Both the position numbers and the translations under genes were made by a program. Shown in pieces: positions 51,227 to 60,312 of a stretch of DNA of 64,000 nt (position 1 is the first letter of the stretch; each line of letters starts with the position of its first letter). The stretch lies in NCBI GenBank assembly GCA_016715825.1, contig JADJXO010000002.1, forward strand, positions 124,001 to 188,000, in the 5' to 3' direction. The stretch comes from Nitrospira sp. Lineage in GTDB: Bacteria > Nitrospirota > Nitrospiria > Nitrospirales > Nitrospiraceae. The notes under the pieces were generated by a model. The model was not told where the DNA came from. It searched no databases and worked only from the letters and a program-made list of their open reading frames with translations.

Positions 51227-53503
51227 TCAGTCAGCGTTCTCCTCAGGACACTTCGGGAGATCGAGTACAATCCTTGTGCCCTTGTGAGGCTCCGATCTGA
51301 TAGTGAATGCGCCACCGATTTTTTGAGCCCGCTCCGCCATGTTGGCTAACCCTCGACCAACACCTCGCACTGAGCGTGAACTAAACCCAATCCCGTTGTC
51401 CGTAATGGCGAGACAGACGGAACCAATGTATTGTCGCAGCGATAGAGTAATGCGTGTGGCATGGCTGTGACGGAGGGCGTTACTCATTCCCTCCTGCGCG
51501 ATATTCATGACGTGAACGGCCTGCTCGGTCGAGACATGACTGGCGACTGCGTCATCGATTCGCACTCGACATCTGGCCGGATGGGTCGCGCACACGGAGT
51601 GGACCATGGTTCGTAGAGCGGTCAGAAAATCGCCCCCCTGCATGGGGTGAGACTCGAGACCCATGATGAAATTGCGGACCTGTCCCATCACATCGTTCAA
51701 CTGCCCAATGGATTGATCGAGTGTCGCCACAAAACGCTGTGCGGAGTGTTCTGGCTGTTGTTCGATCAACAGCTTACAGGCCTCTAACCCGAGCCCAACG
51801 GCATAGAGCGACTGGAGAATCCCGTCATGGAGATCCTGGCTGATACGTTCTCGTTCCCGAAGCGCCGTACTCAAGTCTTCTTCGCGTTGGACGAGCATCT
51901 CTTCCATTTGCCTCCGCTCAGTGATGTCGGTCGCCGCACCAAGCACCATATGGGCCTGCCCTTGGGCATCAACAATCGGCCGCCTCACGGACTGTAACCA
52001 CCGTGTTTTCCCAGACCAATCCGTGATCTTTTCCTCAGCCATAAAGTAGTCTTGCAAGGAATTCATGACCTGGAGATCTGTCTGGCGAGAACGTTCAACT
52101 TCGTCCCAGTTGGGATTAAAGTCAGCATCCGACTGGCCGATGAGGTTCTCCACGGTCGTTCCGTAACAATCGGCGACCGCTTTGTTGGCCATCGTAAAAC
52201 GGCCCTCGCGATCCTTCGCATAGATAAAGTTCGGATCGGCGTCGATCACCTGCCGTAAAAAGGTATGGGATCGACGCAACTCGACCTCCACACGTTTTCG
52301 ATCGGTGATATCAGAGAATAGGACAAGGATGGCGGGCCTGCCGTTCCACATGATCCGTGCGGCTTCAACGTGAACCGGGACCGAGGTGCCATCCATTTTC
52401 ACATAGACCCGTTCCGCACTATGGACGGACACGCTTCCCGTGAGCAGCCGTTTCACGTTTTCACGGACTTCGTCGTGATGCTCTGGATGGATGAAATCGG
52501 ACATCGGGCGATCAAGAATCTCTTTGGGATCATTCGCTCCCAAGAGAATAGCACCCGTGTGGTTGGCATACACGGCCCGTCCTTCGGAGAAGACGAAGAC
52601 CCCGGAGGGTGAAAGTTCGACCAACGTTCGGTATCGGTCTTCGCCCTCACGTATTGTATCCTCCATCTTTTTGCGTTCGGTAATGTCGGTATGCGAACCA
52701 AGGAGGGGGGCCCGGGGGGCCGGGGGTTCGGGCCCAGGGGGGGGGGGGGGCCCCGCCCCCGGGGGGGGGCCCGCCCCCCCGGGGGGGGGGGGACCCCCGC
52801 CCCCCCCCCCCGGGGGGGCCCCCCCCGGCCCCCCCGCCACACACGGGGGGGCCCGCGCGGGCCCGGGGGGGGCCCCCCCCCCCCCCCGGCGCGGGGGGGC
52901 GGGGGCGCCGCCCCCCCCCTCCCCCGCCGGCGGTTCCCCCCCCCCGGGCGCCCCCCCCCCGTTGTTTGTTTTTCCCCTCCCCCCCCCCCGGCCCCCGGCG
53001 GGGGGGGGGGGGGGGCCGCGGGGGTTGGGGGGGGGAGGCACCGGCGCTTCGCCCGTGATGTCCAGGGCAGAACCAGACATCCGACAGGGCTTGCCGTTGT
53101 CGTCTCGGAGGACCTCGCCGCAGCAATGAATCGTCCGCACGTCACCATTCGGTCTGACGATTCGATATTCCACATCATACGGTGCCTCCCCCCCCAACGC
53201 CGCATTGATTGCGGCGACAACGCGATCGTGATCGTCAGGGAACAGTGCGGAGACAAAAATTTCGAAGGTCATGTGAGACAACCCAGGATCACGCCCGAAG
53301 ATACGATACAATTCGTTCGAGCATCGCACTTCACCACTCTCGATCTCCCAATCCCAGCTACCCAGATGCGCTAACGACTGAGCCACACGAAGGTGCCTGG
53401 TTCGTTCATGCACCACGCTATCGCGTTCGACCAGTTCTTGCGCCAGATCGGCAGCCCGCTTGCGTAGCAGCTCTGATACAGAAACGTTACTAGGAGACAT
53501 CAT
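51227..53503 (-). CDS. PAS sensor kinase paralogous to the giant kinase, interrupted by a G/C tract
   Basis: Order: coiled coil homologous to the giant kinase N-terminus (ELLRKRAADLAQELVERD), PAS (SLAHLGSWDWEIESG), a corrupted region, PAS (LVELSPSGVFVFSEG), PAS (FLRQVIDADPNFIYAKD), HisKA_3 (ERISQDLHDGILQSLYAVGL) and HATPase (QEGMSNALRHSHAT, DNGIGF). Between SGSALDIT and LLGSHTDIT, 116 residues of Gly, Pro, Ala and Arg stand where the giant kinase has a 120-residue PAS domain; the reading frame survives only because G and C runs encode no stops. The natural gene almost certainly has a normal PAS domain there. ATG at 53503 has AAGGAG six bases upstream. No response regulator follows directly. 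Confidence 0.75.
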   Translation of the reverse strand: MMSPSNVSVSELLRKRAADLAQELVERDSVVHERTRHLRVAQSLAHLGSWDWEIESGEVRCSNELYRIFGRDPGLSHMTFEIFVSALFPDDHDRVVAAINAALGGEAPYDVEYRIVRPNGDVRTIHCCGEVLRDDNGKPCRMSGSALDITGEAPVPPPPNPRGPPPPPAGGRGGGRGKTNNGGGAPGGGEPPAGEGGGGAPAPPRRGGGGAPPGPARAPPCVAGGPGGAPPGGGGGGPPPPGGAGPPPGAGPPPPPGPEPPAPRAPLLGSHTDITERKKMEDTIREGEDRYRTLVELSPSGVFVFSEGRAVYANHTGAILLGANDPKEILDRPMSDFIHPEHHDEVRENVKRLLTGSVSVHSAERVYVKMDGTSVPVHVEAARIMWNGRPAILVLFSDITDRKRVEVELRRSHTFLRQVIDADPNFIYAKDREGRFTMANKAVADCYGTTVENLIGQSDADFNPNWDEVERSRQTDLQVMNSLQDYFMAEEKITDWSGKTRWLQSVRRPIVDAQGQAHMVLGAATDITERRQMEEMLVQREEDLSTALRERERISQDLHDGILQSLYAVGLGLEACKLLIEQQPEHSAQRFVATLDQSIGQLNDVMGQVRNFIMGLESHPMQGGDFLTALRTMVHSVCATHPARCRVRIDDAVASHVSTEQAVHVMNIAQEGMSNALRHSHATRITLSLRQYIGSVCLAITDNGIGFSSRSVRGVGRGLANMAERAQKIGGAFTIRSEPHKGTRIVLDLPKCPEENAD
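52704..53049. other. Anomalous tract of G and C homopolymers
   Basis: About 345 bases consist almost only of alternating runs of G and C (up to roughly a dozen identical bases), with a single T-rich patch near 52960. Composition and run structure are unlike anything else in the window. The tract keeps the length of the PAS domain it replaces. It most likely reflects failed base calling or consensus building, not genomic DNA. Confidence 0.8.
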
Positions 53504-53682
53504 CCGAGACTCCTTGCCTGGTGATTGAGGCAACTGATCGAAGAAGCGTTGGAGCTTCCATGCGGGATTGAAACTAGACCTGATAAGACGGCGGAACATA
53601 GCTTGGAATGGGACGATCTCATCGCTCGTCACTCAGGCGTGTAGAAATAGACACATGGCCAGTGTCCTACGGGATAGGGCCA

Positions 53683-53702
53683 AAAGTCTAGATAGTAATG
53701 GC
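53683..53702 (-). promoter_or_regulatory. Kinase-cluster upstream motif, site 3
   Basis: AAAGTCTAGATAGTAATGGC lies 180 bases upstream of the 51227-53503 kinase, at about the same distance as site 2 from its gene. The centre contains the palindrome TCTAGA. It may be an operator for a shared regulator or part of duplicated promoter sequence. Confidence 0.45.
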
Positions 53703-53745
53703 TGGGCTTGGGCAGGCAGAAGCTACTGGCTGGAGTTCAAAAAAA

Positions 53746-53829
53746 TGGTGCCGAAGGCGGGACTTGAACCCGCACGGCTTTCGCCACACGCCCCTCAAAC
53801 GTGCGTGTCTGCCATTCCACCACTTCGGC
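53746..53829 (-). tRNA. tRNA-Leu (anticodon GAG)
   Basis: Read on the minus strand the sequence folds as a class-II tRNA: acceptor GCCGAAG paired with CTTCGGC plus A and an encoded CCA, the D-loop GTGGTGGAATGGCAGAC, anticodon arm CACGT-TTGAGGG-GCGTG with anticodon GAG, a long variable arm (TGGCGAAAGCC) and the GGGTTCAAGTCCC T-arm. It reads CUC/CUU codons. Confidence 0.96.
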
Positions 53830-54024
53830 AACAACGCGTGAAACGTCGATCGTGAAGCGTCGTTCATCCGGAGTTTGTCTCGCAAAGCGTTTCAGGAGCT
53901 GCGCCTCACGAGTCACGAAGAACGAGCTTAAGGGAGCCTGCATTATAGGAGTACGGTAAAATTGTTGTCAATCAACCGAGGCTCCGGTAAAATCGGCACC
54001 AGTTTTTCTGTGCACGAGTCGCTC

Positions 54025-54705
54025 ATGGTACAAACGGATCAGCGCGGGCTCTCCTCTTCCATCGTTGCATTCTTCGATGTCGACAATACTATTTTGCCTG
54101 GGGAAGCGAGCGAGCTACAATTTTTCCGTTGGCTCTGGCGTCGTGGGATCGTGGGATGGCCGGAAGCCCGAGAGAGTGTCTCTTGGCTACTGCGGCATTT
54201 CCCGACACTTTCGCTGCATCCGCTCCGATCACGAAAGCTCTACCTTGCCGGAAAACCTGCGCAAGTAATCCAACCTCTCGGGGAAGAATTCTGTCGAGAG
54301 GAATTATGTCCACGGGTTTCGGCTCCTGCGATGCGGGCGCTTGAAAAACATCGACGGGCCGGCCATGCCATCGTCTTCGTGACAGGGTCCATCGATTTCT
54401 TGATCGCTCCTGTCGCGGAAGCGCTTCAGGCTGATCGATGCTTTGCCAGTCGTTTGGAGCAGATGAATGGCCTCTATACCGGTTTTCTTATCCCCCCGCT
54501 TCCCTACGGCCAAGGGAAACGCCAACTGATTGATCGTCTAACTCATGAGCTGACCTTGGATCTCTCCCAATGCTATGCCTACGGAGACAGTCCCGGTGAT
54601 CTCGATTTACTACAGGCCGTCGGCCATCCGACAGTGGTGAACCCGATTCGTGGGATGGCCTCTATTGCGCGACGTAAGAAATGGCCGATTGTCAAATGGC
54701 AATAA
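54025..54705 (+). CDS. HAD-IB family phosphatase
   Basis: About 226 residues with the haloacid-dehalogenase motifs: AFFDVDNTILPG (nucleophile and acid/base Asp), FVTGSIDFL (motif II) and YGDSPGDLDLL (motif IV Asp residues), plus a helical cap between motifs I and II. HAD-IB members (SerB-like, CicA, PSP-like) dephosphorylate phosphoserine or phospholipid intermediates; the substrate here is open. A TTG at 53962 would give a longer N-terminus, but the added residues are not family-like; neither start has a good ribosome site. Confidence 0.85.
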   Translation: MVQTDQRGLSSSIVAFFDVDNTILPGEASELQFFRWLWRRGIVGWPEARESVSWLLRHFPTLSLHPLRSRKLYLAGKPAQVIQPLGEEFCREELCPRVSAPAMRALEKHRRAGHAIVFVTGSIDFLIAPVAEALQADRCFASRLEQMNGLYTGFLIPPLPYGQGKRQLIDRLTHELTLDLSQCYAYGDSPGDLDLLQAVGHPTVVNPIRGMASIARRKKWPIVKWQ

Positions 54706-54784
54706 GCGTCGGCCTGATCCACGACACACCGTTTCCTCAGCCGGTCATCCAAATCAACACTGCTGTGAGTAGGGCGCGTTTCTC

Positions 54785-55420
54785 ATGCGCATAACGGAAA
54801 TTTTTCACAGCGTACAGGGCGAATCGACCTTTGCTGGGATGCCCTGCGTGTTTGTGCGACTCACTGGCTGTCCACTTCGCTGTACCTGGTGTGATACGGA
54901 CTACGCCTTTTTCGGAGGATCGGAACTGTCACTCGATGAGGTCCTCGGAAAGATACGGTCATTCGGGTGTTCGTTGGTCGAGGTGACTGGTGGTGAACCA
55001 TTGTCCCAGACAGAGACCACCACCTTACTCCATCGGTTGTGCCAAGAAGGGTTCACGGTCCTCCTTGAGACAAGCGGAGCCCTGGATACAGCCAGGGTTG
55101 ATCCATCGGTCCGTATTATCCTGGATGTGAAGTGTCCGGGAAGCGGTATGACGGAACGGATGCATTGGCCCAATGTCGACCGGCTGAGGCCACAGGACGA
55201 GGCGAAATTTGTTATTCAAGACGAGATCGACTACGACTGGGCCAAACGCATGCTCGATCGTTTTCGCCTGACCGAACGCTGTCCGGTCCTGTTCAGTCCG
55301 GTGTTCGGCACGCTTGACCCTCGAGCCCTCAGCGAATGGGTCTTGGCAGATCGCCTGCCGGTCCGACTTCAGTTGCAACTACACAAATACATCTGGGCCC
55401 CTGATATGAGAGGCGTGTGA
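54785..55420 (+). CDS. queE: 7-carboxy-7-deazaguanine synthase
   Basis: Radical-SAM enzyme of queuosine/7-deazaguanine synthesis converting carboxy-tetrahydropterin to 7-carboxy-7-deazaguanine. 211 residues; the iron-sulfur motif is C29-PLR-C33-TW-C36 inside CPLRCTWCDTDYAF, preceded by IFHSVQGES, followed by VTGGEPLSQ and LLETSGA. The ending LQLHKYIWAPD is diagnostic. No other queuosine genes are in the window. Confidence 0.95.
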   Translation: MRITEIFHSVQGESTFAGMPCVFVRLTGCPLRCTWCDTDYAFFGGSELSLDEVLGKIRSFGCSLVEVTGGEPLSQTETTTLLHRLCQEGFTVLLETSGALDTARVDPSVRIILDVKCPGSGMTERMHWPNVDRLRPQDEAKFVIQDEIDYDWAKRMLDRFRLTERCPVLFSPVFGTLDPRALSEWVLADRLPVRLQLQLHKYIWAPDMRGV

Positions 55421-55519
55421 GGCGTAACATCCGCCCTGTTGCAGTTATACGGCTCGTCCGGATCCCATCGCGCGTAGTGTATGTCGGTCAGTGATTGACG
55501 CATCATGAAGGAGAACGAA

Positions 55520-57046
55520 ATGAACATCATGCGAGTCAGACCCAAACAGGGTCAAGTCGATACTGAGACTGCAGATACGCTTGTCCTCCTGCATTGTGAG
55601 GGTGAGGGGCTCTCGAATGAAGACGCAGCGGTGCTGGATCGACCTCTTGGAGGGGCGCTCCGTGACCTCCTCCACTCCAAGGAATTCGAAGGAAAGGCCA
55701 ACGAAGTGGTCCTCTTTCATACGCACGGAAAAATTCCAGCGAAGCGGCTGATTCTTGTCGGGCTCGGGAAAAGGGGTAGCTTAAGTCTTGATCAGTTTCG
55801 GCAAGCGATGGGATGTGCCGTCAAGCGGGTACGCAGCGCAAAATCCCGGACCTTTGTGGTCGCGCTTCCAAGCTTCACTCCTCGTGATTCTTCACCCTTG
55901 GATGTCGCACAAGCGATGGCCGAAGGCGCCATCCTCGGGAGCTATCAATTTACCGCGTACCGGAGTGATGCGCCCGCCAACAGCCAATTAACGGCGATGA
56001 CGGTCCTGATCTCCCATAAGAACGACCTCAGGCAGATATCGGAAGGAATTCGTCGTGGTGTGGCCACTGCGGAAGCCACGGTGTTCGTCAGAGATCTCTC
56101 CAACCATCCCTCCAATGTGATGACGCCGACGAGGATCGCTCATGAAGCCAAGGCTGTGGCCAAGGAGACACGCATCAGCCTGAAAATTCTCGAGCAGAAG
56201 GACATGGAACGCCTGGGCATGGGGGCTTTATTGGGGGTCGCAAAAGGCAGCCATGAACCGCCGAAGTTCATTATTCTCGAGTACCGCGGAGCCAAGAAGA
56301 AAGACGAGCGTCCGGTCGTCTTGGTCGGTAAAACCATCACCTTTGACACGGGGGGAATCTCGCTCAAGCCGTCGGAGAATATGGAACATATGAAAGCCGA
56401 CATGACCGGCGGAGCAGAGGTCTTGGCCACGATACGCGCAGCCGCTCGCTTGAAGCTTCCGCTGAATCTCATCAGCATTCTTCCCGTCGCTGAGAACATG
56501 CCTGGTGGTCGAGCGATGAGACCCGGAGACGTGGTCAAGACCCTCTCCGGAAAAACAGTCGAAGTCCAAAACACCGACGCCGAAGGGCGTCTGATCCTAT
56601 CCGACGGTCTCGCCTATGCATCCCGATTCAATCCGGCCGCCCTGATCGACATCGCCACTCTGACCGGAGCCTGTGTCGTTGCGTTGGGCCAATTTGCGAT
56701 CGGGATGTTGGGCACGGATACAAAATTGAAAGAAGCGATTCGTCAGTCAGGCGTTCGAGCGGGGGAACGCGTATGGGAAATGCCTCTCTGGGAAGAATAT
56801 TTTGAACAACTACGCAGTGATGTGGCCGATATGCGTAATATCGGTGGGCGAGGGGGTGGTATGATCACTGCCGCTCTATTCCTCAGCAAGTTTGTCGGTG
56901 AGTACCCATGGGTGCATCTGGACATTGCCAGTACCGACTGGAGTGAGCGGGAACGCGCCTATATTCCCAAAGGACCAACCGGCATCGGGACCAGGCTGTT
57001 GATCCAGTTCCTTATTGATCGCTCTCTCGTTCACTACACGATATGA
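55520..57046 (+). CDS. pepA: Leucyl aminopeptidase (M17)
   Basis: Two-metal cytosolic aminopeptidase. 508 residues from this start; NTDAEGRLILSDGLAYA (about 345-361) is the M17 signature and GKTITFDTGGISLKPSENM carries the metal-binding Lys and Asp. The ATG at 55520 has AAGGAG six bases upstream, inside the codons of an earlier ATG at 55505. The stop overlaps nagZ by ATGA, so protein turnover and cell-wall recycling enzymes are co-translated. Confidence 0.93.
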   Translation: MNIMRVRPKQGQVDTETADTLVLLHCEGEGLSNEDAAVLDRPLGGALRDLLHSKEFEGKANEVVLFHTHGKIPAKRLILVGLGKRGSLSLDQFRQAMGCAVKRVRSAKSRTFVVALPSFTPRDSSPLDVAQAMAEGAILGSYQFTAYRSDAPANSQLTAMTVLISHKNDLRQISEGIRRGVATAEATVFVRDLSNHPSNVMTPTRIAHEAKAVAKETRISLKILEQKDMERLGMGALLGVAKGSHEPPKFIILEYRGAKKKDERPVVLVGKTITFDTGGISLKPSENMEHMKADMTGGAEVLATIRAAARLKLPLNLISILPVAENMPGGRAMRPGDVVKTLSGKTVEVQNTDAEGRLILSDGLAYASRFNPAALIDIATLTGACVVALGQFAIGMLGTDTKLKEAIRQSGVRAGERVWEMPLWEEYFEQLRSDVADMRNIGGRGGGMITAALFLSKFVGEYPWVHLDIASTDWSERERAYIPKGPTGIGTRLLIQFLIDRSLVHYTI

Positions 57047-58146
57047 CGGTCTCTCGCGACCAAATCGGCCAACTGTTCATGATAGGGTTCGACGGAACAA
57101 CCGTTTCGCCGGATCTCGCTTCGTTTATCACCGAATACAAGCCGGGCGGGATCATCCTCTTCGCAAGAAACCTCGAATCGTCAGCACAAATTGTTGACCT
57201 GACGAACGAGCTTCAGCGTTGCAGTCCACACGTCCCTCTCCTCATCTCGATCGATCAAGAAGGCGGACGTGTCTCCCGGTTGCCGACAGAATTCACGATT
57301 TTCCCTCCATGTGAAGTGCTGGGCTACTGCCACTCGTCGGAGTTGGCCTATGCAGCGGCGGCCACGACAGCGAAAGAGCTTAAAGCCGTCGGCATCAACA
57401 TGAACCTGTCTCCTGTATTGGATGTGAACAGCAATCCATTGAATCCGGTAATCGGCGATCGTGCATTTGGCGCAGATCCTCATATCGTGTCCGAATTAGG
57501 ACTGGCTACTGCGGGTGGACTGCAGGACCATGGGGTCGTGGCCTGCGGGAAACACTTTCCTGGACATGGTGACACCACCTCGGACTCGCATAAAGAATTG
57601 CCCATCGTCACAGCGGACCGTGCAAGGCTCGACCACGTCGAGTTTCCTCCTTTCCGACACGTGATCACCAACGGAGTGGCCACATTGATGAGCGCCCATG
57701 TCGTGTATCAGGCACTTGATGAGACTCGCCCTGCCACGCTCTCTCCTACAATTATCGGAAGATTCCTTCGTGAGGAGTTGTATTTTGACGGTGTCGTCCT
57801 CACGGACGACCTGGAGATGCACGCCATTATCGACCATTACGGCATCGGAGATGCGGCCGTGCAGGCCATCCAGGCCGGCTGCGACATGCCATTGATCTGC
57901 AAAGACCGTAATGGGATCGTTGCTGCCTATCACGCTGTTGAGAAGGCCGCTACAGGCGGCGACCTTTCTGCAGGACGACTGGCACAATCCTTTGCCCGAA
58001 TCCACCGAGTTAAGGAGCGGTTCCTACGCCCCTATCGACCGGTAACGATCTCTGATGCGAGACTTGTGGTAGGCTGCCGAAGCCACAAGGCTCTCTTACG
58101 TTCTATCCACCACACCCGTGAGCAGATCGCAAAGACCGAGATCTGA
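57043..58146 (+). CDS. nagZ: Beta-N-acetylhexosaminidase (glycoside hydrolase 3)
   Basis: Cleaves N-acetylglucosamine from anhydromuropeptides in cytoplasmic peptidoglycan recycling. 367 residues; SIDQEGGRVSRLP, KHFPGHGDTTSDSH (about 178-191, catalytic His/Asp loop) and GVVLTDDLEM (nucleophile Asp) are GH3 NagZ signatures. No signal peptide. Coupled to pepA by a four-base overlap. Confidence 0.94.
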   Translation: MTVSRDQIGQLFMIGFDGTTVSPDLASFITEYKPGGIILFARNLESSAQIVDLTNELQRCSPHVPLLISIDQEGGRVSRLPTEFTIFPPCEVLGYCHSSELAYAAAATTAKELKAVGINMNLSPVLDVNSNPLNPVIGDRAFGADPHIVSELGLATAGGLQDHGVVACGKHFPGHGDTTSDSHKELPIVTADRARLDHVEFPPFRHVITNGVATLMSAHVVYQALDETRPATLSPTIIGRFLREELYFDGVVLTDDLEMHAIIDHYGIGDAAVQAIQAGCDMPLICKDRNGIVAAYHAVEKAATGGDLSAGRLAQSFARIHRVKERFLRPYRPVTISDARLVVGCRSHKALLRSIHHTREQIAKTEI

Positions 58147-58259
58147 TCAGGGGACAGCATACCTCTTGTGAGCAGCAGGATCTGGGATCATCCCATACCC
58201 CAGCAACTTGCCCCTTTGTCACCTCTTGTGGCATCATGAGCATTCCTTGGGAGGGCCTT

Positions 58260-58703
58260 ATGGCCTCATTGCTCGAATACGTCGGATCCGTCCATATCTT
58301 TCTTGGACCCTACAGGGGTAATCCGATCGCATTGTATTTGCGACGGACCGAATCCGGGTGCCAGATTGGAGCCAAGGTTTACCCCTGGAACGATGTCATG
58401 GGAATCGGAGAAACGCCCAACAAGGCTGCTGCAGACTTTGAGGAGAGGTGGAAAACCAATGGCTTAACGGCAGATCTATATTCAGGCCCAGCATGGGAAA
58501 AAGGCATTAAGCCCGAAAAACCTGCTCCGCCGAAGCCTGCAGCACCGCCGCCAAAGACTGCGACTCCACCAGCACCAGCAGTCGCCCCGGCGTCCCCCTC
58601 TTCTGCATCACCTGCTTCTGCGACAACTTCGATTCCAGCAACACCACACTCGGCTACAGAGGATCCTGCTCCCCCGGCACAGCCGTCCGGAAAGCCTGCC
58701 TAG
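58260..58703 (+). CDS. Small protein with Pro/Ala-rich tail
   Basis: 147 residues: an N-terminal compact domain (1-80; HIFLGPYRGNPIALYLRRTE, AAADFEERWKTNGL) and a long low-complexity Pro/Ala/Ser tail (90-147). No family recognised. The ATG at 58260 has GGGAGG five bases upstream; the one at 58236 lacks a ribosome site. It is free-standing between nagZ and a convergent permease. Confidence 0.65.
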   Translation: MASLLEYVGSVHIFLGPYRGNPIALYLRRTESGCQIGAKVYPWNDVMGIGETPNKAAADFEERWKTNGLTADLYSGPAWEKGIKPEKPAPPKPAAPPPKTATPPAPAVAPASPSSASPASATTSIPATPHSATEDPAPPAQPSGKPA

Positions 58704-58730
58704 TCCTCTATCGATAGCCGTGCATTGGAA

Positions 58731-60197
58731 TCACCCGGGTAACGCATCACTACGCGTATCTTGCCCGGCCAATTTGCTGTGTTTCACACCATAGCCGACA
58801 TAGACAAGAATCCCGATGACGGTCCATACCACAAAGCGAACCCAGGTGGCTTGTGGCAATCCGGCCATGAGATAGAGGCATGCGCCGATGCTCAAAATTG
58901 GCACGAAAGGCATCAGCGGAAGTCGAAAGGGTCGGGATTGATGCGGTTTGGTGTATCGGAGCAGCATCACCCCGAAGCTGACAAGCACAAACGCGAAGAA
59001 TGTCCCGATGTTGGTCATATCAGCGGCTTCACCGATTTGGAAGAATGCGGCCAAAATCGCAACCGTGACGCCTGTCAGAATAGTCGCACGATGCGGGGTC
59101 CCAAATCTTGGATGGACTTTGGAGAACCCTGGGCTCAGAAGCTGGTCACGTGACATCGCAAAGAACACCCGTATTTGTCCAAGCATCATGACAACTAAGA
59201 CGCTGGTGATGCCGGCGACAGCGCCAAAGGCTACAATAGCAGCGCCCCACTTAAAACCCACGACACTCAGCGCTTCTGCGACCGGGGCATGAACGTCAAT
59301 TTGGCTAACTGGAACCAGCCCGGTAAGGACGACGGCAACGGAGATATAGAGGACCGTGCACACGGCCAACGAGCAAAGGATTCCCAACGGAACATCTCGC
59401 TGAGGGTTCCGTGCCTCCTCTGCGGCGGTCGAGACGGCATCGAACCCGATGTACGCAAAAAAGATAATGGCGGCAGCGGCTCGGACTCCCTCAAACCCGT
59501 TCGGCATAAAGGGCGTCCAATTTTCTGCGTCCACCGCCGGAGCTCCAACGGCGATAAAGAACAAGATTACCGCCACCTTCACGATGACGATCACTCCTGC
59601 GGCGCGAGCGCTTTCCTTAATGCCTCTGACCAGAATGGCTGTGACCAACAGCACGATAATCGCAGCTGGGAAATTGGCGATGCTCCCTTCGGGCCCTCCA
59701 GCCCAATGCGGTGGGTTGGTCGCCCAATACGGCAGTTCCAAGCCCGCGAGTTTAAGCAAATTGGTAAAGTATCCGGACCAGCCGATTGCGACTGCGACGC
59801 AAGCCACACCATATTCTAAGATGAGATTCCATCCCGTTAGCCAGGCGAGAAACTCTCCTAGCGTCGCGTAGGAAAAGGTGTAGGCCGACCCGGCAACTGG
59901 AATCATGGCCGAGAATTCCGCATAACAGAGGGCAGCCAGTGCACATGTGAGTCCGGAAAGGACGAAGGAAAGGGCTATTCCTGGTCCGGCTCCTGGACGA
60001 TGTGCATCGCCGACTATGGCAGTTCCCACTAGAACAAAGATGCCGGTCCCAATAATTGCACCAATTCCCAGTGCCGTCAGATCCCACGCCGTCAGTGTTT
60101 TTTTGAGCCGGTGTTCCGGCCGGTCGGCATCGGCCAAAATTTGATCGATGGATTTTGTTCGAAGAAGGGGGTTTCTCACGGCCGCCCCCAGGCCCAT
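58731..60197 (-). CDS. APC-family amino-acid permease
   Basis: The 488-residue protein has about 12 membrane helices. The N-terminal signature LTALGIGAIIGTGIFVLVG (helix 1, substrate-binding GxG) and SGLTCALAALCYAEFSAMIP place it in the cationic/branched-chain permease group (YfnA/CAT-like). FAYIGFDAVSTAAEEARNPQ is the helix-6 motif. The substrate is probably an amino acid; the next minus-strand gene upstream is a class-I amidotransferase-like hydrolase, hinting at amino-acid or polyamine catabolism. Confidence 0.9.
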   Translation of the reverse strand: MGLGAAVRNPLLRTKSIDQILADADRPEHRLKKTLTAWDLTALGIGAIIGTGIFVLVGTAIVGDAHRPGAGPGIALSFVLSGLTCALAALCYAEFSAMIPVAGSAYTFSYATLGEFLAWLTGWNLILEYGVACVAVAIGWSGYFTNLLKLAGLELPYWATNPPHWAGGPEGSIANFPAAIIVLLVTAILVRGIKESARAAGVIVIVKVAVILFFIAVGAPAVDAENWTPFMPNGFEGVRAAAAIIFFAYIGFDAVSTAAEEARNPQRDVPLGILCSLAVCTVLYISVAVVLTGLVPVSQIDVHAPVAEALSVVGFKWGAAIVAFGAVAGITSVLVVMMLGQIRVFFAMSRDQLLSPGFSKVHPRFGTPHRATILTGVTVAILAAFFQIGEAADMTNIGTFFAFVLVSFGVMLLRYTKPHQSRPFRLPLMPFVPILSIGACLYLMAGLPQATWVRFVVWTVIGILVYVGYGVKHSKLAGQDTRSDALPG

Positions 60198-60312
60198 GGT
60201 GATCGACTTTGACCTGTTGGGATCAATGGTCTGAAACTGCTCATCAGTTCAGGATATGGCAGGAGAATGGTGAGATGGATAAGCAGCCATGGTATGAAAC
60301 GGGCCAAGCAGG

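Noticed and set aside
52453..53374. Several overlapping long open frames on both strands in the G/C tract
   Set aside because: All arise because G and C runs contain no stop codons; they carry no independent information.
53568..53855. Plus-strand open frame containing KMVPKAGLEPARLSPHAP
   Set aside because: It runs antisense through tRNA-Leu; this peptide is a well-known false product of tRNA-Leu genes.
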